Shown here: one piece after another, positions 44,725 to 55,305 of the stretch
Layout: every line of letters begins with the position of its first letter
How positions within the stretch are numbered: the stretch's first letter is position 1
Origin: Sialis fuliginosa
Lineage: Eukaryota; Arthropoda; Insecta; Megaloptera; Sialidae
Assembly (NCBI GenBank): GCA_961205875.1
Contig: OY540814.1
Span: 24,496,151-24,560,150 of the forward strand
DNA: 64,000 bases
Reading direction: 5' to 3'
Notes under the pieces: model-generated
Seen by the model: only the letters and a program-made list of their open reading frames with translations
The model's database searches: none
What the model was told of the DNA's origin: nothing
Made by a program: the position numbers and the translations under genes

Positions 44725-45240
44725 AAAAAAAACATCTGCCAAGTAAATGCACAGTGCTTCCTCGTGTTAAATTCATCAAAGGTAGTTAATTATTGAACAA
44801 TTTAAATAAAAACCGATAGTGTTAAGATAAATTGCCTGGCATTAGTTCACCATTTAATTTTTATACAATTTCACTGAAAAATATTAATTCGAAATTTTTC
44901 CTAATATTTTTTCGTAATATTTTAGGATGTCACCCCTTCCCTTTACACACGATTTTGATGATTTTGAAATGGGACTGCTCTCAAGCCAGACCCAACCATC
45001 CAACCAAGTTTCATTAATTTCGGTTCAGTGGTTCATGAGTTATGCGTATGACAAGGATTCAGAGGACAGACAGACACACATAAACACAGACAGACAGACA
45101 CGGAACGAAAAGTGTTTGTCTTGACTTGAAACGGAAAGATCAATTTAAAATTTTGAAATCGTATAACAATTTTTGTCTCATTTTAAAACGATTACAAAGC
45201 TTCTCGTATCTTCGATATTGCAAGCAAGCAATTGCTCAGC
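44725..45240 (-). repeat. Dispersed repeat E, inverted copy
   Basis: Immediately outside the hAT element. Plus-strand landmarks are ACATCTGCCAAGTAAATGC, AAATTGCCTGGCAT, GATTTTGAAATGGGACTGCT, GGTTCAGTGGTTCATGAGTT and CGGAACGAAAAGTGTTTGTC, then CTTCTCGTATCTTCGATATT. This is the reverse of the 17885-18625 order. Open frames at 44832-45124 and 45126-45335 are products of this repeat. Confidence 0.65.
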
Positions 45241-45944
45241 CCCCTAATAAGGTAGCGCGATTATACATAGCTTATGTTTCTTACGGTATATCAAGGAACG
45301 TTCTGATGGAAGTTTCGTCAGAATCGGCACAGTAATTTTTGAGATCTACATCTCCATATGTAATATTGTATATACACGTTAGATATGTCCTAAAAATGTA
45401 AAAGTTGAATTAGATTCAGTAAATGTACTTACTTAAAGTTACCCTGCTGAATAAAAGTGGCAACTCGGGGAGATTCACTTGGGTTTGATTCTAATCATAA
45501 TATCATTACAGCAGAAGTTGGAAAAGTCATAAATATTAATAAACTTTCTACGCAGCGTTTTTCTTTGGAGGAAAAGCTGAACTGTACACTTTTCCTTCCA
45601 TCTGTCTTGCGGCTACATCCATTAGAGAGATGCGGTCAGATAATCACCCCCGGTCTACGATCTATCCGTCTCTGTCATGCCTAATACGCGCACATATATC
45701 ATGTCTTTTTTCAGGCGTTCTCTTTCGTAGGTTAGTGGGCCGACCGTTTCAGACACTGTGAAAAATAATAATATCGGATTTAATTTCTAGTGTTTAGAGT
45801 TCTTTTTTTTAAATATGTATGTTAAGGATGATGGAAACTTGAACGGTGGTTTTATAGATAAATGTGTTATTAAAATAATAGCATTTTTAATGTTTACAGA
45901 ATCATTCAGATGACAAAAAGACAATCTAAATTGGATATTTAATA
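45241..45944. other. Unassigned, partly complex sequence
   Basis: The stretch 45440-45700 is non-repetitive and stays open for 75 codons on the plus strand, but the peptide has no recognisable domain. GAATTAGATTCAGTAAATG and flanks are AT-rich. Low-confidence candidate for unique host DNA. Confidence 0.2.
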
Positions 45945-46235
45945 CTAGCTGTTTTACCCGTGACTTCGTTCGCGTGCAAGTTAGGTTAGGCAGGAACTGT
46001 CAGACATAAAACCCATGAAGAAGAAGAAGGTTAGGTAATACAGATTTCTGTTATGACAGTCGATAAAACAGGTTGCACGTACAAATGTCACACACCCAAT
46101 TTTTTATCTAATAATTTTTCGGAATACAAGCTATATCCTTGCCAAATTTCATCAAGATCGGTTCAATGGTTTAGCCTTGAAAAGGTTACAAACAGACAGA
46201 CAGGCAGACACACTTTTGCATTTATAATATTAGTA
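45945..46235 (-). repeat. Dispersed repeat H1, near-complete copy
   Basis: Its plus strand starts CTAGCTGTTTTACCCGTGAC and ends TATAATATTAGTA, with the GAAGAAGGTTAGGTAATACA block shared with 35869-36190. Both ends of the family are present. The CTAG end and the AT-rich opposite end without a visible target duplication support the Helitron-like reading. Confidence 0.65.
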
Positions 46236-46635
46236 TGGATTAAGTTAGTTTAAAAGTTGGTTATTTTTAAATTTGAAACTAATATTTAATATCCGATTTC
46301 ATAAACGATAGATATCTGAAATATTGCTTCTGTTTTAAGTTTTAAAGAAATATCTTTGGTACAATTTGAGATAAACTATAAATACATATTGTTCTTGAAA
46401 CTGAGCGTTAATTATACATTATTTTATGTTTAAATAATAAATTGACAGGAATTTTTCATTTTAGCGTTTACATAAATTTAGATTTACATTTTTATTTTGT
46501 TTGGTTTCGAGGTTTTAGGTCATTGAAATTGTTATATGTGTTATAACATTATTTATTCATTTAAACGTTTCGTCATTTTTCAGACTTCCTCAGTAACTAC
46601 AAAAACACATTACTTTAGATTTACATTTACATCTT
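46236..46635. other. AT-rich DNA with a GACGAAACG-type fragment
   Basis: Near 46565-46605 the minus strand reads CTGAGGAAGTCTGAAAAATG then ACGAAACG, which resembles a hammerhead core with one extra base (see rejected list). No gene. Confidence 0.3.
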
Positions 46636-46636
46636 A

Positions 46637-47648
46637 TGAAAAATTTCGAATTAATATTTTTTAGTGCCAGGCAATTCATCGGTTTTTATTTAAATTGTTT
46701 GAACTACCTTTGGTGAATTAATCACGAGGAAGTACTGCGCATTTACTTGGCAGATGTTTTTATGAATGGACATTGATTAGTTTTGGAACACGAACGACGA
46801 ACAAGTAGTTTTTAAGTGTGTATTAGGATTATGAAAAATTTCGAATTAATATTTTTTAGTACCAGGCAATTTATCGGTTTTTCATTTAAATTGTTTGAAC
46901 TACCTTTGGTGAATTAATCACGAGGAAGTACTGCGCATTTACTTGGCAGATGGTTTTATGAATGGACACTGTTTAGTTTTGGAACACGAACGACGAACAA
47001 AATTTAGCACGAGGAAGCACTGCGCATTTACTTGGCAGATGTTTTTATGAATGGACATTGTTTAGTTTTGGAACACGAACGACGAACAAAATTTAGCACG
47101 AGGAAGCATTGCGCATTTACTTGGCAGATGTTTTTATGAATGGACATTGTTTAGTTTTGGAACACGAACGACGAACAAAATTTAGCACGAGGAAGCACTG
47201 CGCATTTACTTGGCAGATGTTTTTATGAATGGACATTGTTTAGTTTTGGAACACGAACGACGAACAAAATTTAGCACGAGGAAGCACTGCGCATTTACTT
47301 GGCAGATGTTTTTATGAATGGACATTGTTTAGTTTTGGAACACGAACGACGAACAAAATTTAGCACGAGGAAGCACTGCGCATTTACTTGGCAGATGTTT
47401 TTATGAATGGACATTGTTTAGTTTTGGAACACGAACGACGAACAAAATTTAGCACGAGGAAGCATTGCGCATTTACTTGGCAGATGTTTTTATGAATGGA
47501 CATTGTTTAGTTTTGGAACACGAACGACGAACAAAATTTAGCACGAGGAAGCATTGCGCATTTACTTGGCAGATGTTTTTATGAATGGACATTGTTTAGT
47601 TTTGGAACACGAACGACGAACAAGTAGTTTTTAAGTGTGTATTAGGAT
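46637..47648 (+). repeat. 89-bp tandem array with 195-bp outer units
   Basis: Two 195-bp units (starting about 46637 and 46832) open GAAAAATTTCGAATTAATAT and include AGTGCCAGGCAATT. The second runs directly into seven 89-bp units starting AATTTAGCACGAGG at 47001, 47090, 47179, 47268, 47357, 47446 and 47535. The array closes with AAGTAGTTTTTAAGTGTGTA, which also ends the first 195-bp unit. The unit core GCGCATTTACTTGGCAGATG is the 3' end of repeat E. Units alternate only at a few bases (GCACTGCG or GCATTGCG). Recent local amplification. Confidence 0.93.
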
Positions 47649-47649
47649 G

Positions 47650-47780
47650 ATTCTGTAGAACTGGGTTTGCGCTTCTGTTGCTGACTGGCGTTTTCTTATC
47701 GGTCCTGTGTTCGAGTCCCGGCAGCGGTAATCAATCACCGCCGCCGATCCTCAGCCATTGTAACGCGATCGGTGATTGCG
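47650..47780 (+). repeat. tRNA-like SINE or SINE fragment
   Basis: CTGTGTTCGAGTCCCGGCAG near 47706 is a good polymerase III B box, followed by a mirrored GCAGCGG / CCGCCGC segment. An A box is doubtful (TAGAACTGGG near 47656). A similar B box lies near 508-520. No complete cloverleaf, so not a tRNA gene. Confidence 0.35.
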
Positions 47781-47964
47781 CGTGTACTCCGATGTAAGTC
47801 AACCTGAATGGAGAACACTTTGTCCTCAATATGCTACACGCTTTCCTAATTCACTCGGTTGTGTCATTTTCTGTGATAAATTTCACCTTTTTTGTAAAAA
47901 GTGTAGGTGATATCGGTGGGGTTCTCGTTCACTCTCTCGCGTCTTTACAATTCAGGATCATAAT
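47781..47964. other. Unassigned sequence
   Basis: Moderate complexity; a 63-codon frame spans 47831-48022 and enters the adjacent transposon, so it is not a credible gene. Confidence 0.3.
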
Positions 47965-48089
47965 CAGTACCGGCTTTAGATGGGGCGCCAGGCCAGGTGG
48001 GGCGGCGCAAAATGGAGCATAAGTCACTTTTTTGGTTCAAATCAGTGTACAGGCTGTAATTTTTGAGTAAACTGTTTTTTATCTTTATA

Positions 48090-48588
48090 TAACGGGTCTT
48101 TCAAGTTCGAGTTTCTTTTTCAGCAGTGTTTTGTTCTGACAGTTATCATAGTTTTTTGTTTGACATAAATCAAGTTGAAAGTGTACAATTTACTAAAATG
48201 AATTCGATTTCGCTCGAAACCCGTATAAAAATAATCAAAATCCAACGAAACAATGAATTTATGAACGCCTTTGGACTATTTTCTGTGGGGCCATCTCAAA
48301 GATAGAGTTTATGAAAATAAACCAGAAAATATTGAAGCCTTGAAAGGCAACATTGTGCGCGAAATTGCCGAGATAGAGCCCCAATTATGCCGAAATGTCA
48401 TCGAAAATTTCACCAAAAGAATCGACATCTGTAAGCTTGCACACGGGGGACATTTGCAAGATATAATTTATCATAAATAAATTGTAGACCCTCTACTACA
48501 TATATCAATAAACAGATGATGATTTTCCATTCAAAATGGGTGTTTAATTTTAATTTTAAAAAGAAACTCGAACTTGAAAGACCCTGTA
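48090..48588 (+). mobile_element. Internally deleted mariner element nested in hAT DNA
   Basis: The body is about 48092-48586 between TA dinucleotides (48090-48091, 48587-48588). The left end contains GGGTCTTTCAAGTTCGAGTT and the right end, read inward, the same 20 bases, continuing as TCTTTTT. The outermost bases (AC versus CA) differ. A GGGTCTTTCAAG start and a TA target are typical of the mariner group. It encodes the beginning and the end of a transposase only. Confidence 0.88.
48198..48480 (+). pseudogene. Mariner transposase, N- and C-terminal remnants
   Basis: An ATG at 48198 starts MNSISLETRIKIIKIQRNNE, as at the N-terminus of mariner transposases before the helix-turn-helix DNA-binding region. 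Near 48255-48270 most of the gene is missing and the frame shifts by one. From 48271 the sequence LDYFLWGHLKDRVYENKPEN resumes, followed by IEALKGNIVREIAEI, NFTKRIDICK and GGHLQDII, ending at a stop (48480). DYFLWG is the motif just after the third catalytic Asp, and the R...C....GGHL tail is family-typical. All three catalytic acidic residues lie in the deleted part. The protein cannot work; the ends might still be mobilised by a full-length relative. Confidence 0.88.
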
Positions 48589-48792
48589 CTTATTCGACAA
48601 CCCAGAAAATTTTTAATAAGGTATTAGCTGAGATACTAACTAATCAACTTATTTGTTGATTTATCAATTTTAATTTGTTGTTGGAAGGAGGTCTCGACGG
48701 TCTTAGGGCATTTGATAGTCTTAAGTTAAAGGTGATAAAGATATTATCTATAAAAAACTTAAATAGTGAGGACCTTTTTTTTTGCTTACTTT

Positions 48793-49000
48793 CAATGGCG
48801 TAACCAAGGGGAGGGTCATTTTATAAAAATTTGAAATTTACCAATATTGAATAATTTTGAGAAGTGAAAATATCAAAAAAGGTCATTAAAAAAAAAGTTT
48901 TTTTAATTAAAAAATATTATATTTTGGTAAAAAAATTGTTACATTTTTAAAAATATTTTTGGAAAATGGTTCAAAAAAAGTTTAGTTTAGTCCGCCACTG
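48793..49000. mobile_element. hAT-like MITE remnant
   Basis: The left end is CAATGGCGTAACCAAGG and the right end, read inward, CAGTGGCGGAC. About 208 bp of AT-rich interior. The flanking octamers do not match. It resembles the 35309-35464 copy at its left end (GGCGTAACCA). Confidence 0.5.
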
Positions 49001-50182
49001 TGGACCATTTCTAGGGAGTGAATGAATTTTTTTTCAAATAGTAATTAACGATTTTATAAAAAAAGACGAACTTGTCAATCAACCTATACATACAATAACG
49101 ACATAATCAACTCTTATCTCCTCTCTCTCTTTCTATCACATTCTAATTACCACCACAACATCTCCATCTCACTTCTTTGAACTTTTTTCTCTATACAAAC
49201 TAATTAATCACCTATATATATATGTAGCGATGATGACGTTGCCGTACTTTTCTCATACAGGATGATCATGATTAATTATGATCGGCCATTGTCATGCAAA
49301 ACTGTCGCAGTGCAGCAGCCTCCGATGACAGCATTTTAGTGGGGTTGTGCGGTGTAAGTGGGGGGGTGAAGGACAGAAAACGCATTTGGCATTCGAATGT
49401 ACACATGCCTTTTGTATATGTGTGTGTGTGGGTGAGTAGGTGGGGGTGTGTTTTACAACCAGTTGTAAATATTTTTATTTATTATCATCGGAAATATCTG
49501 CTCCAAAAATTTTATACAATGGAGCTGGCATGGAAATTTAATGTATACATTTTCTTTTATATGGGGTTTTGGCGTGTGTGTGTGTGTGTTGGGTGACCTG
49601 CAGTAGAGGATTATGGGTGTTGTTAGGGGTGGTGATGCTATTGTGATAGTGTTTATTATATCATCATTATAGATAAAGGATCATTATGTATTTTGTTTGG
49701 AACAGATGAAGGTAATTTCTAGTACGTATCTACCTAAATTGTTATTTTTGAAAACAACATAATTTTTTATCGTTTTGTGGTGATCTTTATCTATTATTGG
49801 ATTAATAGAAATACATACTTTTTAATTTTATACATGCTTTTTGGGCGTGTTGGGCCGCACTTGATAAGGTTTCGTAGTCATTCCCACTAACATTCTGTTT
49901 TACGCCCGTGCCGGCCACGATAGCCGTCCATGTATGTATGTATATTCATAAAAAAAATTGTAAACATACCTCAATATATAAACTTTAGAATAAAATAAAC
50001 CTGGATGAAATCGAACAAATAGTTTTTGTTATAATAATTCCCAAAATTCATCTATTTTTTCATAATACTGTCCACGTCAATTTACCATTGTCGACAATTC
50101 CCGCTTAAAAACGAGTCAAGTCCGTTAATTAACCATTTCTGCAAACTTTACCCAGCAGCGATGTACAATGTTGACATTGCCC
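49001..50182. other. Intergenic or intronic sequence
   Basis: The stretch 49255-49400 is GC-richer and contains GTGTAAGTGGGG (donor-like GTAAGT at about 49352), GT-rich minisatellite sequence follows (49420-49460, 49575-49590). A 100-codon frame (49294-49596) translates largely from these GT runs (VCVCVG), so it is not a credible protein. TTTCGTAGTCATTCCCACTAAC at 49868-49890 resembles text at 24490-24515. Confidence 0.25.
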
Positions 50183-50720
50183 GGGCACCAGTTATGGCCG
50201 CTATAAGAGCAAGTTTTACTGTTTTTACGATTGACGGGCTTCCTTTTTGTAATTCTCATGAACTCAAGTTACTAATAAAACAAGTAACTCTTGATTTGAT
50301 CAATTTAACTATAAGTCCGCAAATATAGTTTCTTTTTAAATATAGCCTTTTATTTTGTTTATGTTTTTTCTCCAGTAATGGATAAAGTAAAACCAGTAAT
50401 GAACATTTGCTAGATTACAAAATGATAAGTACTACGACAATATAAAAGAAAGAATCGTAAAATTTGAAACAATGTAAAGCAGTTTCTAAGATAATTTAAT
50501 AATTAATAAATAAATTATACTAATAATTAGTTTAAATGTTCAACATTTTGACACCTATTGGCCGATTGTCATCAAATCACACTGTAAGACAGTTAAATGT
50601 ATAATATTCAGAAATGGTAGTAACTAAATATCGACACATATTTTTAATTCAGTACATTTAATTTAAAAATAGCCATTACTGGGGGGTCATATCCAAGATT
50701 GGTGCCAGTACCTTATATAC
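50183..50720. mobile_element. GGTACTGG-family MITE
   Basis: Same orientation as the 7611 copy: GACGGGCTTCCTTTTTGTAA, TTATAGCCTTTTATTTTGTT in the middle, then GACACCTATTGGCCGATTGT and the end AAGATTGGTGCCAGTACC. The left terminal bases are GGGCACCAGTTATGGCCGC, diverged. Confidence 0.65.
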
Positions 50721-51599
50721 TTTCTACCCTTCCTATAGATTCTACACAGTATCATCAATACGTATGTTTTCTTTTCAATTCCAACGGACGCTCTATCGGC
50801 GATTTATTTGATGACTTGCGTGGTCCGGCTTTTCTTCCACCCCCTCCCTAAGTTCTAATGCAATATTAATCGTCGTGTCGCCTGAATGTTTCATGACTTC
50901 CACCGATGAATTATAGATTAACATGTGTCTATGCCGGATACACTTTTTCACCGGCTTTCTTCGATCTGTTTTATGTTCAATGCTTTGTGGCCGACGTAGA
51001 ATTATCGTATAGAGGTATTTATTGATGAAGCGATTATGGGTCCATCTTTGGTAGTGGGTTTGTATGTGTTTGAATAATGTAATAAAATGGTATTGGGGAA
51101 TTTTTTGAAAACTATTTTCTTGATAGTGATTTTAAATTTTAGACAAATATGTATATCAATACTAATATATGTATATAAAGTATAAATAGTTTTTCTTAGT
51201 TTTAGTATGCGCCAAGTTGGAAAAATTCATGTTTAGAAATAATTCTGACTGGATATCTTTTTACATAATAATTCTTTAGAGTGTCAGTTTTGCCGATTTA
51301 TCGGCTATCTTTCAACTTTACGACAAAAATAGTGATATATAAAATGAAAGTTAATTAAATTCTCTACAAAAAAGATGGGGATGTATTTTTTGTCAGATTT
51401 TTACTTCACCGAATTTTCACCTGAATTTATTTAAATTATTGTCTTTTCATAGAAATACTCTTACTGTTTTAATTAATTCAGACAGTTAATAATCGTTAAA
51501 GTACGAATCTAACAAAAAATATGCGTAGGACCATTTTGTAGAGAATTTAATTAGCTTTTTATAAATAACTATTTTTGTCATTTAAGTTAAAAGAAAGTT
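50721..51599. other. Unassigned sequence, partly unique-looking
   Basis: The stretch 50760-51030 is non-repetitive and of higher complexity (GCCGGATACACTTTTTCACC near 50933). No exon was recognised. From 51030 the sequence is AT-rich. Confidence 0.25.
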
Positions 51600-51741
51600 G
51601 AGAAATTGGCAACCCCATCCTAAAAATCAGGATCAAAATTTGGGGGGGGGGGAGGCAAAAAGTAGTCATTGCTTCCCCACTGAAAATTTTGGGGGAGCAG
51701 TTGCTCCTCCTTCCCCCCACCGGTTCCGGCGCCACTGTTAT
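51600..51741. repeat. hAT-like terminus fragment with G/C runs
   Basis: It ends GGTTCCGGCGCCACTG, the reverse of a CAGTGGCGCCGG start, with inner G- and C-homopolymers (GGGGGGGGGGAGG near 51641). No left end was found. Confidence 0.45.
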
Positions 51742-52244
51742 TAAGTATTGATTATATTGAATAAGTAATTGAAAAAAGAACAGCAACTTCTTAAACTGTT
51801 AAGTTCCGTGCAAGATTTACGATAAAGTGTTTGAAGAATCTAAAACAAAATAAAGTTAACTTGAACACTTTAGTTTCTTCAAACATATAAATACATGTTG
51901 TGTGACTTTTACGACAAATGTAATTTTTGAGCCAGTTTAAAGGTGTGTAATATGTACTGATAGAGAGGAGCTGTTTTTATGGGTCGTTAATAATTTTATG
52001 GGCTGAAAAAGTGGATGTTTTACCTACACTTTACAACCGTTTTATCCATATCTATAAATCAGTTTGGTTTGTTACATTAATTGTAATAGCGTAAATAAAT
52101 TTTATCTTGAGTGGTGTAAAAATTCAATAATTAAGCTGTTAAATATTTGGTTTATAAATTCATGGGCGTCGACTTTTAAAAGTATCAGAAATGATTTTTG
52201 AATTTCATGCCAGCAATAAGTTATTTTATTTTTATTTTTGTCTC
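51742..52244. other. AT-rich sequence
   Basis: Nothing is recognised. Confidence 0.3.
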
Positions 52245-52475
52245 AAATTTGGCAGGGAGGTAGTTTGCATCTTGAGGAAGGACATAGGCTACTTTGTATC
52301 CCGAAAATATATTATTTATACAATTAATTTAGACTAAAAAATGGGAAGGTGACATTTGTACGCGCGACCTGACTAACATAACAGAAATTTGAATTACTTA
52401 ACCTTCTTCTTCATGGGTTTTATGTCTGACAGCTCCTACCTAACCTAAATTTCACGCGAACGAAGTTGCGGGTAA
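52245..52475 (+). repeat. Dispersed repeat H1, 5'-truncated
   Basis: Starts within AAATTTGGCAGGGAGGTAGT, includes CTTCTTCTTCATGGGTTTTA and AGCTCCTACCTAACCTAAAT, and ends CGAACGAAGTTGCGGGTAAC. Opposite in orientation to 45945-46235. Confidence 0.6.
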
Positions 52476-52795
52476 CATTTTTTTGCAGGTCAAGATGGAA
52501 ATTTAGCACCCTAACTATTCGTGGAATATGATTCTATATACCTACTTATTATTATAAAACTTCAAGGCGAGACGAGAATTTTCTCAGTTTCCATATATAT
52601 CCATACTAACTAGTGTCGTCTATGGTTGATATTCGACCAATATTTTACCTGCCTTAACGGCAACATACACACATGATTTTAACTTAACGAAACGTAACCT
52701 AACCATTCCCCTCCTTTTATAATAAATACAAAAAAATATTGATTAGACAAAAAAATTCTACGCGGACGAAGTCGCGGGGTAACAGCTAGTATAAT
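52476..52795 (+). repeat. AT-rich DNA ending in an H1 3' terminus
   Basis: The last 50 bases (GCGGACGAAGTCGCGGGGTA then ACAGCTAG, before T) are the clean CTAG-ending terminus of family H1. Upstream to 52476 there are only AT-rich bases with TTCGACCAATATT, CTAACCTAAC-like fragments of the same family. Confidence 0.45.
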
Positions 52796-53317
52796 AAAAG
52801 TAATAAATATATACATACATACAATATACCTCCTACATACATGTAAATGCAATAATGACAGTGATTACGTTAGTTTTAAAAGCTCGTATATACTTGAATA
52901 TAATGTACTTGTTATATTCATGTGCATAGATGTGTGTATATTATTCAGGAGCTCTTGAATGTGAGCACATTATAAAAAAACCCTTACCGTGGGGAATTTC
53001 TTTATTGATTTTAACTCTCGTTTTGGATATTCTCTATCTCGTTTCTAAATTATATAAATGCGCCGCAGTGTAACAGATATAAAATGTTATGTATCTGAAA
53101 GTGTGTGGGGTAAGTTTGAATCATAAATGTTTAAGACTTTCGCGGTTATCATTTTTTTAATATTGAAGAATTTGTAAAAGATTGTAGTATAGTTTTTTTT
53201 TAACTTTCTACTTCGTATTTTTTGAATTGGTATTTCTATAATTAAAGTTTGAATACCACTTTTGCAAATAAAAAAATAGTTTAGTATTTTAAATTGTTAG
53301 GTAATTTAGGTGTTGAT
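52796..53317. other. AT-rich sequence
   Basis: Nothing recognised. Confidence 0.3.
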
Positions 53318-53430
53318 TAGTTATTATTAGAATAATAACTAATAGTGTTTGTACTTAATTCAACTATTTTTTTTATTCCTAAAAAATAATTCCGTAGTCC
53401 ATGTGGGCGAAGTTGTGGGCACAGGTAGTT
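53318..53430 (+). repeat. Helitron-like repeat H2, 3' fragment
   Basis: AGTTATTATTAGAATAATAACT followed by AATTCAACTATTTTT and GTGGGCGAAGTTGTGGGCAC matches the 36506 copy in reverse; the end is CAGGTAGT instead of CTAG. Confidence 0.45.
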
Positions 53431-53662
53431 TCTTATATAACGAAAATATTGTTTTCATTATATGTATACAGGATGATTTACAACTAGTGTAAAAAAATAA
53501 CACTAGATCGAGGATGTAATTCTAAACAAAAAACTTTTTGTGAATCTTCGTGAGGAAGTTACAGTCTTTTACCCAAAATTAGTGTTTATTTAATATCTAT
53601 AGAGAACCCATTTTGCAAATAAATTGCTTTATTGTTAGTTTTTAATAATCCTGTACTACCTG

Positions 53663-54053
53663 TACAGTCGCCTGCATTAATGATCTTGCAGTTTGTATTC
53701 ATTTTCGTTTATCACAAACTTAGTAGGCTCCTTCCATTTGATTATTATAATATTTAAATCATTTCTCCATGTATCAAACAAAGACAGATATTTTGAAATT
53801 CATTTGCTAGATAAAGAACTACTCTTCGTTTATACTACTCATATATATTAGTGCAATTAAATTATTATGTAATCTATTGAAAATTGTATAGGTAAATTTT
53901 GTGGCAATAAATATTTGATATTCCTAATTTTAGTATTTAATTATATTAAACTTGATAGAAAAAGATAACCGATAATGTTTGTCTTTAAATTTGGAATCTG
54001 TTGTAAGCGATTCTAGCCTTTAGGATGCCAGACGAGTTCTGCAGGCGACTGTA
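53663..54053. mobile_element. Tc1/mariner-like MITE, 387 bp
   Basis: The body is 53665-54051, between TA dinucleotides. The left end is CAGTCGCCTGCA and the right end is its exact reverse complement TGCAGGCGACTG. A CAGT start at a TA target is typical of Tc1/mariner. It is non-coding. A 123-codon open frame starts inside its right end (54025) and leaves the element, so that frame is chimeric. Confidence 0.75.
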
Positions 54054-54494
54054 CATAGAATCCTGGTATTGTTATAAAACCACCCGTATGAATGTACCTA
54101 GATCACACATACATACACACACGCGCGCACAAATTGTCCTGCAAATGGCGTTGTGCGTTTTACGTCACGCGCGAAACAGTTTCAAGTGCGCGGGGAGCGC
54201 CCTCGACGACGTGATGAGAATGTGTGATTTTTCACGCGAAAATTTAGTTAATTTACCTCCCCTCCCCCCACCCCATCACCGCGCCCTCTTGCTCTTCATC
54301 GGCGGGGGTGTACTCGTAGTGACGGTTAATGTATTCCCGGTTGGTGGAGGCGCGGGTGAGTTTGCAACAGGGAAGTATGAATACTGGTGGGGGTAGTTCA
54401 GATGTCGAAGTGACTACATATATGTCACGTACCGAAATCAGAAAAAAGGAACAATTATCGAAACGACATTTTGCCTAGTCTTGAGGCTTCCGCG
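54054..54494. other. GC-richer stretch with CA repeats
   Basis: CACGCGCGCAC-type microsatellite at 54107-54130, then CpG-rich unique-looking sequence 54140-54380 (GTGCGCGGGGAGCGCCCTCG). The open frame across it has no domain and encodes Pro/His and Gly runs from simple sequence. It may be regulatory DNA. Confidence 0.2.
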
Positions 54495-54700
54495 GTGATC
54501 TTGATATGGATTTTGGCTTCTGAGTGTAAGCCGCACCGGGTTGGTCGTGTTACCGGCCAACGTTTCGTCATACATTGCAGTGGACATTTTCAGGGCTCTT
54601 CTAAAAGTGCATTATCAATAATAACAGTTTGAAGATGTCCACTGCAATGCGTGACGAAATGTTGGCCGGTAACACAGAAGCCAAGATCCACAATATTTTG
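54495..54700. repeat. Imperfect palindrome, GACGAAACGTTGG family
   Basis: Left arm GTTACCGGCCAACGTTTCGT then CATACATTGCAGTGGACAT; right arm GATGTCCACTGCAATGCGTG then ACGAAATGTTGGCCGGTAAC. Outer TTGGCTTCTG and CAGAAGCCAA also pair, with a 20-base insertion on the left side. Related sequence occurs at 6877-6915. CGAAACGTTGG repeats of this style occur at the ends of Penelope-like and other retroelements, but no protein remnant is here. Confidence 0.6.
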
Positions 54701-55305
54701 CCTGTTTGTTTGTCACTATCTTCTATACACGGAGAAAAATTGAGTCGATTTTTTATTATTAATTGACCATCTATAAAATTTCAATTGTAAATTTTAATAA
54801 ATACGAAAATTAATTATTATATAGCCTAAATTAATTTTACGGTCTTAGTTTCTAACAGTGAATGTCTCTTGAAAATCGGTTCAGTAGTTTTTTTGAGTGT
54901 TTGATATAATTTTCAGTGAAAGTACTAATTAAAAACTATATTTTGGAATTTTTTCAGATTTTTTGACTTGATTATTTAGAAAATAGATGAGGTGGGGGGA
55001 CGCTCTAATAACGACTTTGAACGAAAATATATCGTGACTGAATGGTTAAAATTAAAAGTTCATTTAACATTTTTTTGTTGCATTTTAGGAGACCTATCTA
55101 AAGACATCCCACTCAATGGGATAAGTGAATTTTTTTTTTGTATACACTTTTCTATGAAAAAGGGGTCCAAAAAACTTTTTTTTTCAAAATGTCATCATTT
55201 TTGTTTTAGGGTTATCAATCTACGTTCGTATACCAAATTTCATCTTAATAGGTATAACATTTTTATGGACAGAGGAAAAAGTTTTCTACGGAACCCTAAA
55301 ATGAT
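54701..55305. repeat. GGGTTCCGTA repeat, long copy
   Basis: From about 54840 the sequence follows the 24550-24930 copy: ATATTTTGGAATTTTTTCAG, GCATTTTAGGAGACC, GGGATAAGTGAA, CAATCTACGTTCGTATACC, AAATTTCATCTTAATAGG, and it ends AGTTTTCTACGGAACCCTAA. The 106-codon open frame (54992-55312) translates this repeat and is not a gene. Confidence 0.6.

Larger units (their letters stand above)
47965..48735. mobile_element. hAT-like element, relative of 8657-9166, interrupted
   Basis: Starts CAGTACCGGCTTTAGATGGG, shares GGAGCATAAGTCACTTTTTT and AATCAGTGTACAGGCTGTAA with the 8657 copy, and resumes after 48588 with CGACAACCCAGAAAA and GGTATTAGCTGAGATA. The stretch GTCTCGACGGTCTTAGGGCA (about 48690) is found inverted at 56415-56440. 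The right terminus is missing. A 495-bp mariner is inserted within it. Confidence 0.65.

Noticed and set aside
46560-46610. Third hammerhead-like string on the minus strand (CTGAGGAAGTC...GACGAAACG)
   Set aside because: There is one extra base between CUGAGGA and the stem II GUC/GAC pairing, and I find no flanking stem I; kept as a resemblance only.
49294-49596. 100-codon open frame
   Set aside because: Its Val/Cys/Gly runs are translations of GT-rich simple sequence.
54025-54396. 123-codon open frame, longest on the plus strand
   Set aside because: Its first codons lie inside a TA-flanked MITE, later residues come from CA, C and G runs, no domain is recognisable, and no splice context supports it.
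54545-54690. Possible hammerheads in the GACGAAACGTTGG palindrome
   Set aside because: The C/U box reads CUGAAAA on one strand and UUGAAGA on the other instead of CUGANGA, so the invariant core is not met.
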